The notes: generated by a model not told the origin, from the sequence alone. DNA of 42,595 bases from Anaerolineales bacterium (GCA_020851785.1 JADZCC010000032.1:1-42595); one strand, 5' to 3'. Counted from the stretch's first letter, positions 26,825 through 35,192 are shown. Numbers and translations are program-made.

Positions 26825-26888
26825 CCGCGTGGATTTTGTAGTTCGGACGGAATCAACCGTCCGGTAGGGATGAGGCGCAAGTTCCGCG

Positions 26889-27839
26889 TCAAGCCGGACT
26901 GTGAGCTGATTCTTCCGCTTCGAGGAATCGCGTCGCCTGAATGGCCGCCGCCGCGCCCATCCCCGCCGAGGTGACGACCTGCCGAAAGGTGGGGTCGGCA
27001 ATTTCTCCAGCCGCAAATACGCCGGGGACGCTGGTTTCCATTTTGTCGTTGACTTTGACGTAGCCCAGTTCGCTCATTTCCAATTTGCTTTTGAACATTT
27101 GGCTGTTGGGCGCGTGGCCGATGAAGATGAATAAACCGTCGGTTTCAAAGGTGGATTCGGCGCCGGTTTTTACGTCTTTGAGTTTAAGCGCTTCGAGTTT
27201 TTCTTTGCCGACGACTTCGGTGACGACCGTGTTCAAAATAAAATTCATTTTGGGATGTTCTTTAGCGCGTTTTTGTAAAAGGACGCTGGCGCGAAATTCT
27301 TCGCGACGATGGATGAGCGTGACGGAGGAGGCGTAGCGGGTGATGAAAAGCGCTTCTTCAAAAGCGCTGTCGCCGCCGCCCACGATGACGACTTTTTTAT
27401 CTTTGAAGAACCAGCCGTCGCAGGTGGCGCAATAGGAGACGCCGCGCCCGGTAAGTTCTTCTTCGCCGGGGATTTCCAAATGAAGCGGGTTGGCGCCGGT
27501 GGCGAGGATGAGCGAGTCGGCGAGGTATTCGCCGCTGTCGGCGGTGACTTTGTAGGGCCGTTGGGAAAAATCCACAGCTTGCGCCAGGTCAAATTCAACT
27601 TTGGCGCCAAAGCGCTCGGCTTGTTTTTGGAAGAGTTCGCCCAGTTGAATGCCGCCCACGCCTTCAGGAAAGCCCGGGTAGTTTTCGATGGTGTGCGTGA
27701 GCGCGGCCTGCCCGCCTAATTGCATTCCGGTGAGGACGATGGGTTCCAGTTCCGCGCGCGCGGCGTATAAAGCGGCGGAAAGCCCGGCGGGCCCGGCGCC
27801 TAAAATTAATACTTTGACATGTTTTGCAGAATCAGACAT
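26889..27839 (-). CDS. trxB: Thioredoxin-disulfide reductase
   Basis: A flavoprotein that uses NADPH to reduce thioredoxin in the cytosol. From the ATG at 27839 it has 316 aa. FAD motif 'LILGAGPAGLSAALYAAR' at the N-terminus, redox-active disulfide C137-A-T-C140 in 'YCATCDG', NADPH-binding 'VVIVGGGDSAFEEAL' followed by 'IHRREEFRAS' (the arginines that choose NADPH), and FAD-binding 'GVFAAGEIAD' near the end. The frame is open 18 codons further upstream, but GAGGA lies nine bases before the inner ATG and gives the normal N-terminus. No thioredoxin gene is adjacent. The ISAs1 element starts about 110 bp upstream. Confidence 0.93.
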   Translation of the reverse strand: MSDSAKHVKVLILGAGPAGLSAALYAARAELEPIVLTGMQLGGQAALTHTIENYPGFPEGVGGIQLGELFQKQAERFGAKVEFDLAQAVDFSQRPYKVTADSGEYLADSLILATGANPLHLEIPGEEELTGRGVSYCATCDGWFFKDKKVVIVGGGDSAFEEALFITRYASSVTLIHRREEFRASVLLQKRAKEHPKMNFILNTVVTEVVGKEKLEALKLKDVKTGAESTFETDGLFIFIGHAPNSQMFKSKLEMSELGYVKVNDKMETSVPGVFAAGEIADPTFRQVVTSAGMGAAAAIQATRFLEAEESAHSPA

Positions 27840-27951
27840 TTTGATTTTTCCTCGATGAAACCCTATATTTTTTAGATTGTAGTTTAGATGCATCCTTGAT
27901 CTGTTTGCTTACGTTCGCATTTTATCAGATGAAGCGTGCGGTGAGTAGCGG

Positions 27952-29173
27952 CAGGGATAGGGTAATCGCATTTGGAATGTGAGAGAATCGCAGAGAGCAA
28001 ACGGGAGGCTCACTACGATGGAAAAACAACCAGTAGGAAGTATTCTCAAGCGCTTTGAAGAGTTGCAAGACCCGCGAACGGGAAACGCCAAGGCCCATAT
28101 TTTTCTAGAAATCCGGATTATTGCCATATTGGGGGTGATTTGTGGAGCGGAAGGCTGGAGTGATGTAGAGTTATTTGGCAAAAACAAGAAAGACTGGCTG
28201 AAAACGTTTTTGAAGCTACCCAAGGGGATCCCATCGCACGACACGTTTGGGCGTGTATTTGCGAAGATCCAGCCGGAAGAGTTTCAAAAACGCTTCATTA
28301 AATGGGTGCGAGCGATTGAAACGTTGACGGCAGGGCAAGTCATCGCGGTAGATGGCAAGAATTTGCGTCGTTCCCATGATCGAGAATCTGGCAAAGCGGC
28401 GATTTACATGGTGAGCGCTTGGGCCACCCAAAACCAACTTGTTTTGGGACAAACCAAAGTGGCTGATAAGTCCAACGAAATCACAGCCATCCCTGAATTG
28501 TTGCGGCTACTGGATATCACAGGTTGTATAGTCACGATTGACGCAATTGGCACCCAGACTGAGATCGCTGAAACGATTGTGGCAGGCGGCGCTGACTATC
28601 TGCTGGCGGTCAAAGAGAACCAGGGTCGCTTATATGAAGATATCCACTGCCTGTTCGAAGTCGATGTCGCACACGGTCTTGAAAAAGCTCAACACAGCTA
28701 TGCCCAAACAGTCAATAAAGGACATGGACGGCTTGAAATTCGAGAATGTTGGGTTACCGAAAATGAGGCCTACCTCGCCTTGGTACGCAAACACCAAAAC
28801 TGGAAAGGCTTGAGAAGCATTGTCCGGATTGTGTCACAACGACAGATTGGCGAAAAAGTCGAAACGCAAACTCGTTATTTCATTTCCAGTCTGCCCGCTC
28901 ATGCACAAACGATCTTGAAAGCAAAACGAAGCCATTGGAAAATCGAGAATCAGGTGCATTGGGTTCTAGACCTCGCTTTCCGAGAAGATGAAAGTCGCGT
29001 GCGGAAAGGTCATTCCGCTGAAAATCTGGCGGTTCTACGCCATATCGCCCTCAACCTCTTGAAACAAGAGAAAACTGCCAAGGGCGGTATCCATGCCAAG
29101 CGCTTACAAGCTGGTTGGAATAATGACTATCTCCTTGCGATCCTCAAAAGTTGAAATGCGATTACCCTAGCTG
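27952..29173 (+). mobile_element. Intact ISAs1-family insertion sequence
   Basis: About 1.2 kb bounded by a perfect 16-bp inverted repeat: TAGGGTAATCGCATTT at 27958-27973 and its complement at 29154-29169. The repeats can be extended outward imperfectly to CAG...CTG (27952 and 29173) with a small indel. One intact transposase gene fills the element. I find no clear flanking target duplication. It sits between trxB and the gatB side of the tRNA-amidation operon. Confidence 0.88.
28018..29154 (+). CDS. ISAs1-family DDE transposase, 378 aa
   Basis: Catalyses transposition of the surrounding element. Family features: N-terminal 'RFEELQDPRTGNAKAH' helical domain, 'PKGIPSHDTFGRVF', then the DDE core: D112 in 'IAVDGKNLRRS', D175 in 'TIDAIGTQ' and E310 in 'SHWKIENQVHWVLDLAF'; 'DYLLAVKENQ' lies between them. 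The length is typical and no frameshift is seen, so it may be active. The ATG at 28018 is chosen because GGGAGG lies eight bases upstream; a longer frame from 27979 lacks such a site. The stop overlaps the first bases of the right inverted repeat. Confidence 0.93.
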   Translation: MEKQPVGSILKRFEELQDPRTGNAKAHIFLEIRIIAILGVICGAEGWSDVELFGKNKKDWLKTFLKLPKGIPSHDTFGRVFAKIQPEEFQKRFIKWVRAIETLTAGQVIAVDGKNLRRSHDRESGKAAIYMVSAWATQNQLVLGQTKVADKSNEITAIPELLRLLDITGCIVTIDAIGTQTEIAETIVAGGADYLLAVKENQGRLYEDIHCLFEVDVAHGLEKAQHSYAQTVNKGHGRLEIRECWVTENEAYLALVRKHQNWKGLRSIVRIVSQRQIGEKVETQTRYFISSLPAHAQTILKAKRSHWKIENQVHWVLDLAFREDESRVRKGHSAENLAVLRHIALNLLKQEKTAKGGIHAKRLQAGWNNDYLLAILKS

Positions 29174-29262
29174 CACGCTTTGTTAGCTCGCATTTCATTG
29201 TTAGTTTGTGTATAGATTGCTTTCCATTTGTTTGTTTGTTGTGTACATAATAAATTATTTGA

Positions 29263-29775
29263 CTATACTTGTGCAGACAATAGGAAAAGATTGAATATCC
29301 CATTTACTTTGGTAATGCCAAAAAATTCTGTGAAATACCACCAAGTATCGGCTGGTTTTATAGGCTCTCCCGATAAACTCGCCCATTGATTTGGCGCGGT
29401 TGCCGGAATTATGGAGAAGCGCACTTGCGCGACGGAGGCGTAGAGGGATTCTTCAGGGATTTCCAGTAAGTTTATATCTTCGATTCTGTAATCCAATATT
29501 TTGTAACCGGCGTTTGGCGGCTGAGCCTTAAAGTGTTCAAGCCATGCTGTCGCTAAAATTTCGATGGTTTCTTCAGTAGGGGAGTCTGATAAACCTTCTG
29601 CAGGAATACGGGCCAGATACCCATCTCCGAAGTTTTTATTGTAAGATAGCCTGTGCAGAGACGACAAAGAGACGGCGGTAGCTGGAGTTGCTGTGGAAGC
29701 CTTCGACAAGCAGGCAGGAATTAAAAGAGCTACAAGGAAATATTGAAATGCTAATCGCCTTTTTTGTTTACACAT
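29263..29775 (-). CDS. Hypothetical lipoprotein, 170 aa
   Basis: A signal peptide with basic N-terminus ('KQKRR') and lipobox 'IPAC' (Cys22), followed by a Thr/Ala linker and a globular domain of about 130 residues with no motif I recognise. The ending 'WYFTEFFGITKVNGIFNLFLLSAQV' is hydrophobic and may be the edge of a beta sheet. It lies 24 bp downstream of the gatB stop in the same direction and could be a tail gene of that operon, although unrelated to translation. The adjacent stretch 29174-29262, between the IS end and this gene, shows nothing further. Confidence 0.65.
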   Translation of the reverse strand: MCKQKRRLAFQYFLVALLIPACLSKASTATPATAVSLSSLHRLSYNKNFGDGYLARIPAEGLSDSPTEETIEILATAWLEHFKAQPPNAGYKILDYRIEDINLLEIPEESLYASVAQVRFSIIPATAPNQWASLSGEPIKPADTWWYFTEFFGITKVNGIFNLFLLSAQV

Positions 29776-29799
29776 TGGGCCTACCTTGTCGCCTCTACT

Positions 29800-31296
29800 T
29801 TACTTCCTTCTCTCTTCCAAGCCTTTCAACATTAACTCTTTCGTCATCACGGGGTCAGCTTTGCCTTTGGTGGCTCTGGCAACTTGACCGACGAACCACT
29901 GCAACAAGGTATCTTTGCCTGCGTGATATTTTTCAATTTCAGATGGGTTGTCGTTCAAAATCTTTGTGACGGCTTCTTGAATAAAACTTTCATCCGAAAT
30001 TTGCGCGAGCCCTTTGGCTTTGACAATTTCCGCAGGGTCGCCGCCGTTTTTGAATAACTCGGTCAACACGGTTTTGCCTGCGTTGCCACTGATGGTTTTA
30101 TCGGTCACCATGTCAATTAATTGAGCCAGTGATCTTGCGGAAACAGAATCTGCTTCGACATTTGATTCGTTCAAGTTACGCATGAATTCGCCTGCAATCC
30201 ATGTGTTGATAATTTTTGGCGAACTCTTTGCGTGTTTAATGGCTTCTTCAAAATAGGTAGCAAGAGAAAGTTCGGAGGTAAGTAAATGCGCTTCGGACGG
30301 AGTCAACTCGAAGTCAGCGATGAAGCGTTTTGTTTTTGCTTCAGGTAATTCGGGCAATTGAATCCGAATCGCATCAATCCACGCGTCATTTAATTTCAGC
30401 GGAGGCAAATCAGGTTCGGGGAAGTAACGATAATCATGCGCATCTTCTTTTGACCTCTGACTGGTTGTTATACCGCGAGCATCATCCCAGCCCAAAGTTT
30501 CTTGCAGAACTTCGCCGCCGCTTTCGTAAACTTTTATTTGACGTTCAATTTCATATTGCGAAGCACGCGCCAACGCCCGAAAACTATTTAAATTTTTTAT
30601 CTCGGTTCTTTTTCGCAACTCAGCGCTGCCAACGGGGCGCACAGAAATGTTGGCTTCAAAACGCAGAACGCCTTTTTCCATATCGCCAGAGTTCACGCCG
30701 AGATAACGCAAGATGGCGCGAATTTTTGTTGCATAATCCAACGCGGCTTCAACGGTGCGCAGATCAGGCTCGGAGACAATTTCCAAAAGCGGAACGCCAG
30801 CGCGATTGAAATCAACCAGCGCATAATTTTTTTCGTGACTTAATTTGGCAGTATCTTCCTCGATGTGAACCCGCCTCACGCGGACCCTCATCCCCAGCCC
30901 TTCTCCCTGTGGGAGAAGGGAGTCATTCCCCCCTCCTTTTAGGAGAGGGGTTAGGGGTGAGGTCACATCCATCCAGCCTTTTTCTGCAATCGGCAATTCG
31001 TATTGAGAAATTTGATAACCCTTTGGCAAGTCGGGGTAAAAATAATTTTTTCGCGCAAACGTATTATGTTTGTTAATAGAACAATTCAACGCCAGCCCAA
31101 CTAACGCCGCAAGTTCAAGCGCTTTTTTATTTGCTGTTGGCATGGCGCCAGGCAAGCCCGTGCAAGTGGGGCAGATGTTTATATTCGGCTCAGGTGCAGA
31201 GCCATAATCGGCAGAACAACTGCAAAACATTTTTGATTTTGTGAGCAGTTCGCCGTGAATTTCAAGTCCGATTACTGGTTCGTAGGTTAGTTTCAT
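29800..31296 (-). CDS. gatB: Asp-tRNA(Asn)/Glu-tRNA(Gln) amidotransferase subunit B
   Basis: The kinase/tRNA-binding subunit of GatCAB: it phosphorylates the Asp or Glu side chain on misacylated tRNA before amidation. N-terminal 'EPVIGLEIHGELLTKSKMFC', zinc-type cysteines (C25, C27, C42, C45), 'LPGAMPTANKKALELAALVGLAL', 'YFYPDLPKGYQISQYE', 'EDTAKLSHE', 'VDFNRAGVPLLEIVSEPDLR', 'RFEANISVR' and the C-terminal YqeY-like tail domain are all present. At 498 aa it is about 29 residues longer than expected: residues about 112-140 are an in-frame palindromic repeat inserted in a loop. The gene has no Shine-Dalgarno. Last core gene of aspS-gatC-gatA-gatB. Confidence 0.95.
   Translation of the reverse strand: MKLTYEPVIGLEIHGELLTKSKMFCSCSADYGSAPEPNINICPTCTGLPGAMPTANKKALELAALVGLALNCSINKHNTFARKNYFYPDLPKGYQISQYELPIAEKGWMDVTSPLTPLLKGGGNDSLLPQGEGLGMRVRVRRVHIEEDTAKLSHEKNYALVDFNRAGVPLLEIVSEPDLRTVEAALDYATKIRAILRYLGVNSGDMEKGVLRFEANISVRPVGSAELRKRTEIKNLNSFRALARASQYEIERQIKVYESGGEVLQETLGWDDARGITTSQRSKEDAHDYRYFPEPDLPPLKLNDAWIDAIRIQLPELPEAKTKRFIADFELTPSEAHLLTSELSLATYFEEAIKHAKSSPKIINTWIAGEFMRNLNESNVEADSVSARSLAQLIDMVTDKTISGNAGKTVLTELFKNGGDPAEIVKAKGLAQISDESFIQEAVTKILNDNPSEIEKYHAGKDTLLQWFVGQVARATKGKADPVMTKELMLKGLEERRK
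30877..30963 (-). repeat. Palindromic repeat translated in frame within gatB
   Basis: About 87 bp (29 codons). It contains a perfect 10-bp hairpin CCCTTCTCCC/GGGAGAAGGG (30898-30920, loop TGT) and a second palindromic unit around CCTCCTTTTAGGAG (30931-30946). Both belong to the widespread CCCTCA(C/T)CCC...CCCTTCTCCC-type dispersed repeat recognisable in many bacterial genomes. It is read in frame as 'TSPLTPLLKGGG...LLPQGEGLGMRVRV' between 'GWMDV' and 'RRVHIEED', where other GatB proteins have a short turn. Confidence 0.8.
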
Positions 31297-31332
31297 AGTT
31301 TTCTAGTTGTCTAGTTTTATAGTTTGATATTT

Positions 31333-31383
31333 GACCATAGACGATGGACGACGTGAGTGGTCTGCGGTCTATCGTCTATGGCA
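31333..31383. repeat. Intergenic palindromic repeat A, copy 1
   Basis: CCATAGACGAT (31335-31345) is inverted exactly as ATCGTCTATGG (31371-31381). The 19-bp sequence starting GACCATAGACGATGG (31333-31351) recurs at 33232-33250. The right arm is the end of gatA: it encodes the last three residues and the TAG stop. Confidence 0.85.
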
Positions 31384-32841
31384 GAGAGACGGGAGCCTCT
31401 TATGCCAATCCGTCACTTGTTGATAGGCGTGACCGACTTGGAACAAAGTCGCTTCGTCTAAATGCTTGCCGATGAGTTGCATCCCGACAGGCATATCCTT
31501 TGAAAAGCCAGCGGGTAATGCCAAGGCGGGGACTCCTGCGGGATTGGTGGCGACGACATAAATATCCGAGAGGTACATGGCGAGCGGGTCGTTTGTTTTT
31601 TCGCCAAGTTTGAAGGCTGTGGTGGGGCAGGTCGGGGCGAGGAGAATGTCGCAGGAAGCCAGAGCAGTTTCAAAGTCCCGACGAAGAAGCGTACGAACTT
31701 TTTGGGCTTTGAGATAATACGCATCGTAATATCCAGCAGATAAGGCATACGCGCCAAGCATCATCCTGCGTTTGACTTCATCGCCAAAACCTGCGTGACG
31801 AGTCTGGAGATAAATATCAATCACATCTTTGGCGTTATCTGAAACGGATAAGCCAAAGCGCGTTCCATCAAAACGCGCGAGGTTGGAACTTGCCTCAGCG
31901 AAGAGCAAAAGATAATAAACGGGCAGACCGTATTTTGTGTGGGGCAAAGAAACTTCTTTAATTTCCATGCCGAGTTTTTCGTAAGTGCGAATGGCTTCTT
32001 GCATGGCAGACTCAACGCCCGCTTCCATGCCTGCGACAAAATATTCTTTTGAAATGCCAAGCTTCATGCCTTTGATGGGTTTGTTGATGTTTTGTGTGTA
32101 ACTCGGAACTGCGGATTGATAAGTGGTGCTATCTTTTTCATCGTGACCCGCAATGGCTTCGAGGACAGTAGCGCAATCATAGGCATCACGAGTCATTGGA
32201 CCGATGCAATCAAATGAAGAGACCAACGAAATTAATCCATAACGTGAGACACGCCCATAAGTGGGTTTGATACCCGTGACGTTGCAAAAGCCTGCGGGCA
32301 TACGGACTGAACCGCCCGTATCTTCGCCAATTGAAAAATTGCACAGGCTGGCAGACATGCTCGCCGCCGCGCCGCCACTTGAACCGCCAGGGACGCGATT
32401 CAAATCCCAGGGGTTGTGTGTGTTGAAGAAAGCGGAGTTCTCGCATGACGAACCCATGCCGAATTCATCCATGTTTGTTTTGCCGACGAGGACTGCGCCC
32501 GCATCTGCAAGTTTGTTTGTAACAGTTGCGTTGTATTGCGGAACGTAATTTTCCAAAATTTTAGATGAGCAAGTTGTGCGGACGTTGCGCGTAGAGATGC
32601 AATCTTTCATCGAAAATGGAATGCCCGTTAACGGCGTTACGTTTTCGCCTTTGGCAATGCGTTCATCGGCTTGCTTGGCTTGTTGTAAAGCCAATTCATC
32701 TGTAACAGTGACATAGGATTTGACTTTCGAGTCCACGTTATGGATTCGGTCAAGTGTTGCCTTTGTCAATTCAACAGAGGATATTTTTTTTGATTTGAGA
32801 AGTTCTGAGGCTTCTTGAATGGTTAAGTTTGTTAATTCCAT
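31369..32841 (-). CDS. gatA: Asp-tRNA(Asn)/Glu-tRNA(Gln) amidotransferase subunit A
   Basis: The glutaminase subunit of GatCAB, releasing ammonia from glutamine for transfer to the tRNA-bound acid. An amidase-signature enzyme of 490 aa with the complete Ser-cisSer-Lys triad at the positions known from other GatA proteins: K79 ('FSMKDC'), S154 in 'GGSSGGAAAS' and S178 in 'GGSVRMPA'; 'TNMDEFGMGSS' precedes them. The last residues 'CHRR' and the stop codon come from palindromic repeat A. No clear Shine-Dalgarno; the bases before the ATG are AT-rich and follow another palindrome. Member of aspS-gatC-gatA-gatB. Confidence 0.96.
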   Translation of the reverse strand: MELTNLTIQEASELLKSKKISSVELTKATLDRIHNVDSKVKSYVTVTDELALQQAKQADERIAKGENVTPLTGIPFSMKDCISTRNVRTTCSSKILENYVPQYNATVTNKLADAGAVLVGKTNMDEFGMGSSCENSAFFNTHNPWDLNRVPGGSSGGAAASMSASLCNFSIGEDTGGSVRMPAGFCNVTGIKPTYGRVSRYGLISLVSSFDCIGPMTRDAYDCATVLEAIAGHDEKDSTTYQSAVPSYTQNINKPIKGMKLGISKEYFVAGMEAGVESAMQEAIRTYEKLGMEIKEVSLPHTKYGLPVYYLLLFAEASSNLARFDGTRFGLSVSDNAKDVIDIYLQTRHAGFGDEVKRRMMLGAYALSAGYYDAYYLKAQKVRTLLRRDFETALASCDILLAPTCPTTAFKLGEKTNDPLAMYLSDIYVVATNPAGVPALALPAGFSKDMPVGMQLIGKHLDEATLFQVGHAYQQVTDWHKRLPSLCHRR

Positions 32842-32852
32842 GGTTTATTTTA

Positions 32853-32918
32853 ACCGCAGAGACGCCGAGTTCGCGGAGAAGAACAAGTAAAATTCTGTGC
32901 TCTCTGCGTCTCCGCGGT
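32853..32918. repeat. Palindromic repeat B between gatC and gatA
   Basis: ACCGCAGAGACGCCGAG (32853-32869) and CTCTGCGTCTCCGCGGT (32902-32918) form a 17-bp inverted repeat with two mismatches. The ACCGCAGAGACGC...GCGTCTCTGCGGT type is a dispersed repeat seen in many environmental bacterial genomes. It fills the gap between the two genes and would form a hairpin in the operon mRNA. Confidence 0.75.
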
Positions 32919-32923
32919 GAATT

Positions 32924-33220
32924 TTATTCCTCTCCAAGAACTGTCGGCACTTTGATGTAACCGCGTTCGGTTTGTGGCGCGTTCTTCAAAAACTCTTCGC
33001 GATTCATCGAGGGCTTCACTTCATCTTCACGCAGAACATTTTCGGCGTTGGCAATGTCGGATGCAGGGATAACATTCTCCGTATCCACTTCATTGAGCAT
33101 GTTGAAATAGTCAATGATGGATGAGAACTGTCCGCTGAAAGTTTGCGCCTCTTCTTCAGAAATTCCGAGTCGCACTAAATTGGCAACATGCTTGACTGTT
33201 TTGGTATCTATTGTTGACAT
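32924..33220 (-). CDS. gatC: Asp-tRNA(Asn)/Glu-tRNA(Gln) amidotransferase subunit C
   Basis: The small subunit that wraps around GatA and GatB and stabilises the complex. 98 aa, with the family pattern 'VKHVANLVRLGISEEEAQTFSGQFSSIIDYFNMLNEVDTENV' and 'LREDEV' followed by 'FLKNAPQTERGYIKVPTVL'. GAGG lies six bases before the ATG. Palindromic repeats flank it on both sides. Second gene of aspS-gatC-gatA-gatB. Confidence 0.95.
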   Translation of the reverse strand: MSTIDTKTVKHVANLVRLGISEEEAQTFSGQFSSIIDYFNMLNEVDTENVIPASDIANAENVLREDEVKPSMNREEFLKNAPQTERGYIKVPTVLGEE

Positions 33221-33231
33221 AAAACCTCATT

Positions 33232-33295
33232 GACCATAGACGATGGACGATAGACCATTTTTTATTCATGGTCAATGGTCTACGGTCTATCGTCT
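33232..33295. repeat. Intergenic palindromic repeat A, copy 2
   Basis: Arms 33238-33258 (AGACGATGGACGATAGACCAT) and 33275-33295 form a long inverted repeat with a few mismatches. It lies exactly between the aspS stop and the gatC ribosome site. It shares 19 bp identically with the copy at 31333-31351. Confidence 0.85.
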
Positions 33296-33296
33296 G

Positions 33297-35060
33297 TTAT
33301 TCAAACTTTATTTTCAATTCTTTCAACTGCTTCGGCTCAACTCCCGACGGCGCATCCGCCATCACATCGCGTCCGTTTTGATTTTTCGGGAACGCAATCA
33401 CTTCGCGGATGTTTGGCTCGTCCGCCAGCAACATCACCAATCTATCAATGCCAGGCGCCATGCCGCCATGCGGCGGCGCACCATATTCAAACGCTTCCAG
33501 CATGTGACCAAATTTCGCCTGAATATCTTCCTCGCTCAACCCAAGCATTTGGAACATCTTCATTTGAATATCGCGGCGGTGAATTCGGATCGAACCCGAA
33601 GCGGTCTCGTAACCATTGCAGACCATATCATACGCTTCCGAATACACTTCAGCGGGGTTGCTGTCAAACTTTGGCAGGTCAGCCATCTTCGGCATCGTAA
33701 ACGGATGATGTTCCGACTCCCATGCTTGCGTCTCTTCGTTGAACGCAAAGAACGGGAAGTCCACCACCCACGCAAAAGCCATCATCGTCTTGTCCGCCAA
33801 ATCCAATTTATCGCGGAACCATAAGCGCAGTCCGCCGAGAGTCTTGTTCACAATTGCGCGGGCGTCAGAAGCGAAGACGATTAGATCGCCGACTCCTGCT
33901 CCCGATTTTTCTTTCAACGCGGTGAGTTCTTCTTCCTTAAAGAATTTTGCCGCGCTTCCTTTCGCGCCTTCGGCTGTTACCGCCAAATAGGGCATGCCCT
34001 TCGCCCCAAACGACTTTGCCACTTCGGTAAGCGCATCCAATTCCTTGCGCGACATCTCCGCAGACTTCGGCGCGACGATACACTTAATCGCCCCGCCCGC
34101 CTCCAAAGCAGACTGAAAGACCTTGAACTCGCTCTTCGCTAAAATATCAGTCACGTCCACCAACTCCATGCCGAAACGCAGGTCGGGCTTGTCCGAGCCG
34201 AAGCGTTCGAGGACTTCCTTGTAGGAAAACTTTGGCCACGGCGAAGAATACAACTTCTTGTGCGGCGCAACGGCGGGAATCATTTCCGTAAACAGCCCTT
34301 CGACCAAATCCAGCACGTCGTCACGATGCACGAAGGACATTTCCAAATCCAATTGCGTAAACTCAGGCTGACGGTCGCCGCGCAAATCTTCATCACGGAA
34401 ACAGCGCGCGATCTGGAAATATTTGTCCATGCCTGAGACCATGAGCAATTGCTTCAATTGTTGCGGAGATTGTGGCAAAGCGTAAAATTGCCCAGGAAAC
34501 AAACGAGAGGGGACAAGGTAATCTCTGGCGCCTTCGGGAGTTGCCTTAAACATAATCGGCGTTTCGATTTCAATGAAGCCTTGTTTATCTAAATAGTCAC
34601 GCATAAATTTAACAACTTTATGGCGTAAAACCATGTTGTTAGTTAATCGCTCGCGGCGTAAATCCAGATAGCGATATTTCAAACGCATATTTTCGTCGGG
34701 CAAATCCGCGTCTGAACTGACCATAAAAGGCAGAGTCTTGGCGGGATTCAAAATTGTGATATGTTTGGCGATGATTTCAATTTCACCAGTCGCCATGTTT
34801 GGGTTTTCGTTGCCAGCGGGTCGTTTTTGCACAAAACCTTCAATTTGCAAAACCCACTCAAAGCGGACGTTCGCTACCGCATCTAAAATTTCTTTGGGTA
34901 AATCTGGGTTAATCGTAATTTGCACGACGCCCGAACGGTCGCGTAAATCAAAAAACGCCACGCCGCCGTGGTCGCGCCGCCGATTGACCCAGCCCGCCAG
35001 CGTGACGGTCTGCCCAGCATGGCTGGCGCGAATTTCTCCGCATGTGTGTGTTCTGTACAT
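33297..35060 (-). CDS. aspS: Aspartyl-tRNA synthetase, bacterial type
   Basis: A class II synthetase that charges tRNA-Asp, and tRNA-Asn too if non-discriminating. 587 aa with an N-terminal OB anticodon-binding domain ('VTLAGWVNRRRDHGGVAFFDLRDRSGVVQIT'), motif 2 'FRDEDLRGDRQPEFTQLDLEMSF', a bacterial GAD insertion (about 290-420) and motif 3 'GMAPGIDRLVMLL'. It heads a cluster with gatCAB, which suggests that the Asp-tRNA(Asn) made here is amidated to Asn-tRNA(Asn). GGAGA lies nine bases before the ATG. Upstream are a palindromic repeat, a terminator and a leader peptide rich in Asn/Asp codons, which read as an attenuator. Confidence 0.96.
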   Translation of the reverse strand: MYRTHTCGEIRASHAGQTVTLAGWVNRRRDHGGVAFFDLRDRSGVVQITINPDLPKEILDAVANVRFEWVLQIEGFVQKRPAGNENPNMATGEIEIIAKHITILNPAKTLPFMVSSDADLPDENMRLKYRYLDLRRERLTNNMVLRHKVVKFMRDYLDKQGFIEIETPIMFKATPEGARDYLVPSRLFPGQFYALPQSPQQLKQLLMVSGMDKYFQIARCFRDEDLRGDRQPEFTQLDLEMSFVHRDDVLDLVEGLFTEMIPAVAPHKKLYSSPWPKFSYKEVLERFGSDKPDLRFGMELVDVTDILAKSEFKVFQSALEAGGAIKCIVAPKSAEMSRKELDALTEVAKSFGAKGMPYLAVTAEGAKGSAAKFFKEEELTALKEKSGAGVGDLIVFASDARAIVNKTLGGLRLWFRDKLDLADKTMMAFAWVVDFPFFAFNEETQAWESEHHPFTMPKMADLPKFDSNPAEVYSEAYDMVCNGYETASGSIRIHRRDIQMKMFQMLGLSEEDIQAKFGHMLEAFEYGAPPHGGMAPGIDRLVMLLADEPNIREVIAFPKNQNGRDVMADAPSGVEPKQLKELKIKFE

Positions 35061-35082
35061 AAATGTTCTCCGTTATGTGGTT

Positions 35083-35179
35083 ATGTCATTGCGAGGACGC
35101 TCTTGTTCTTTGTCCGAAGCAATCTCCAACATAATCACAAGATTGCTTCGTCAGGCTAAAGCCTTCCTCGCAACGACAT
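35083..35179. repeat. Palindromic repeat C upstream of aspS
   Basis: Outer arms ATGTCATTGCGAGGA (35083-35097) and TCCTCGCAACGACAT (35165-35179) match with one mismatch. Inner arms CGAAGCAATCT (35115-35125) and AGATTGCTTCG (35140-35150) match perfectly. The GTCATTGCGAGG...CGAAGCAATCT type is a dispersed repeat known from many bacterial genomes. It lies in the aspS leader, ending 22 bp before the start codon. Confidence 0.85.
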
Positions 35180-35192
35180 GAAAGTAGTATAC

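Noticed and set aside
26844..26863. Second terminator downstream of trxB
   Set aside because: CGGACGG/CCGTCCG forms a hairpin but has no T run on either strand; the real terminator is at 26793-26824.
34738..35181. 147-aa plus-strand open frame upstream of the HD gene
   Set aside because: Its C-terminal part is the typical translation of a dispersed palindrome (repeat C) and the rest is antisense to aspS.
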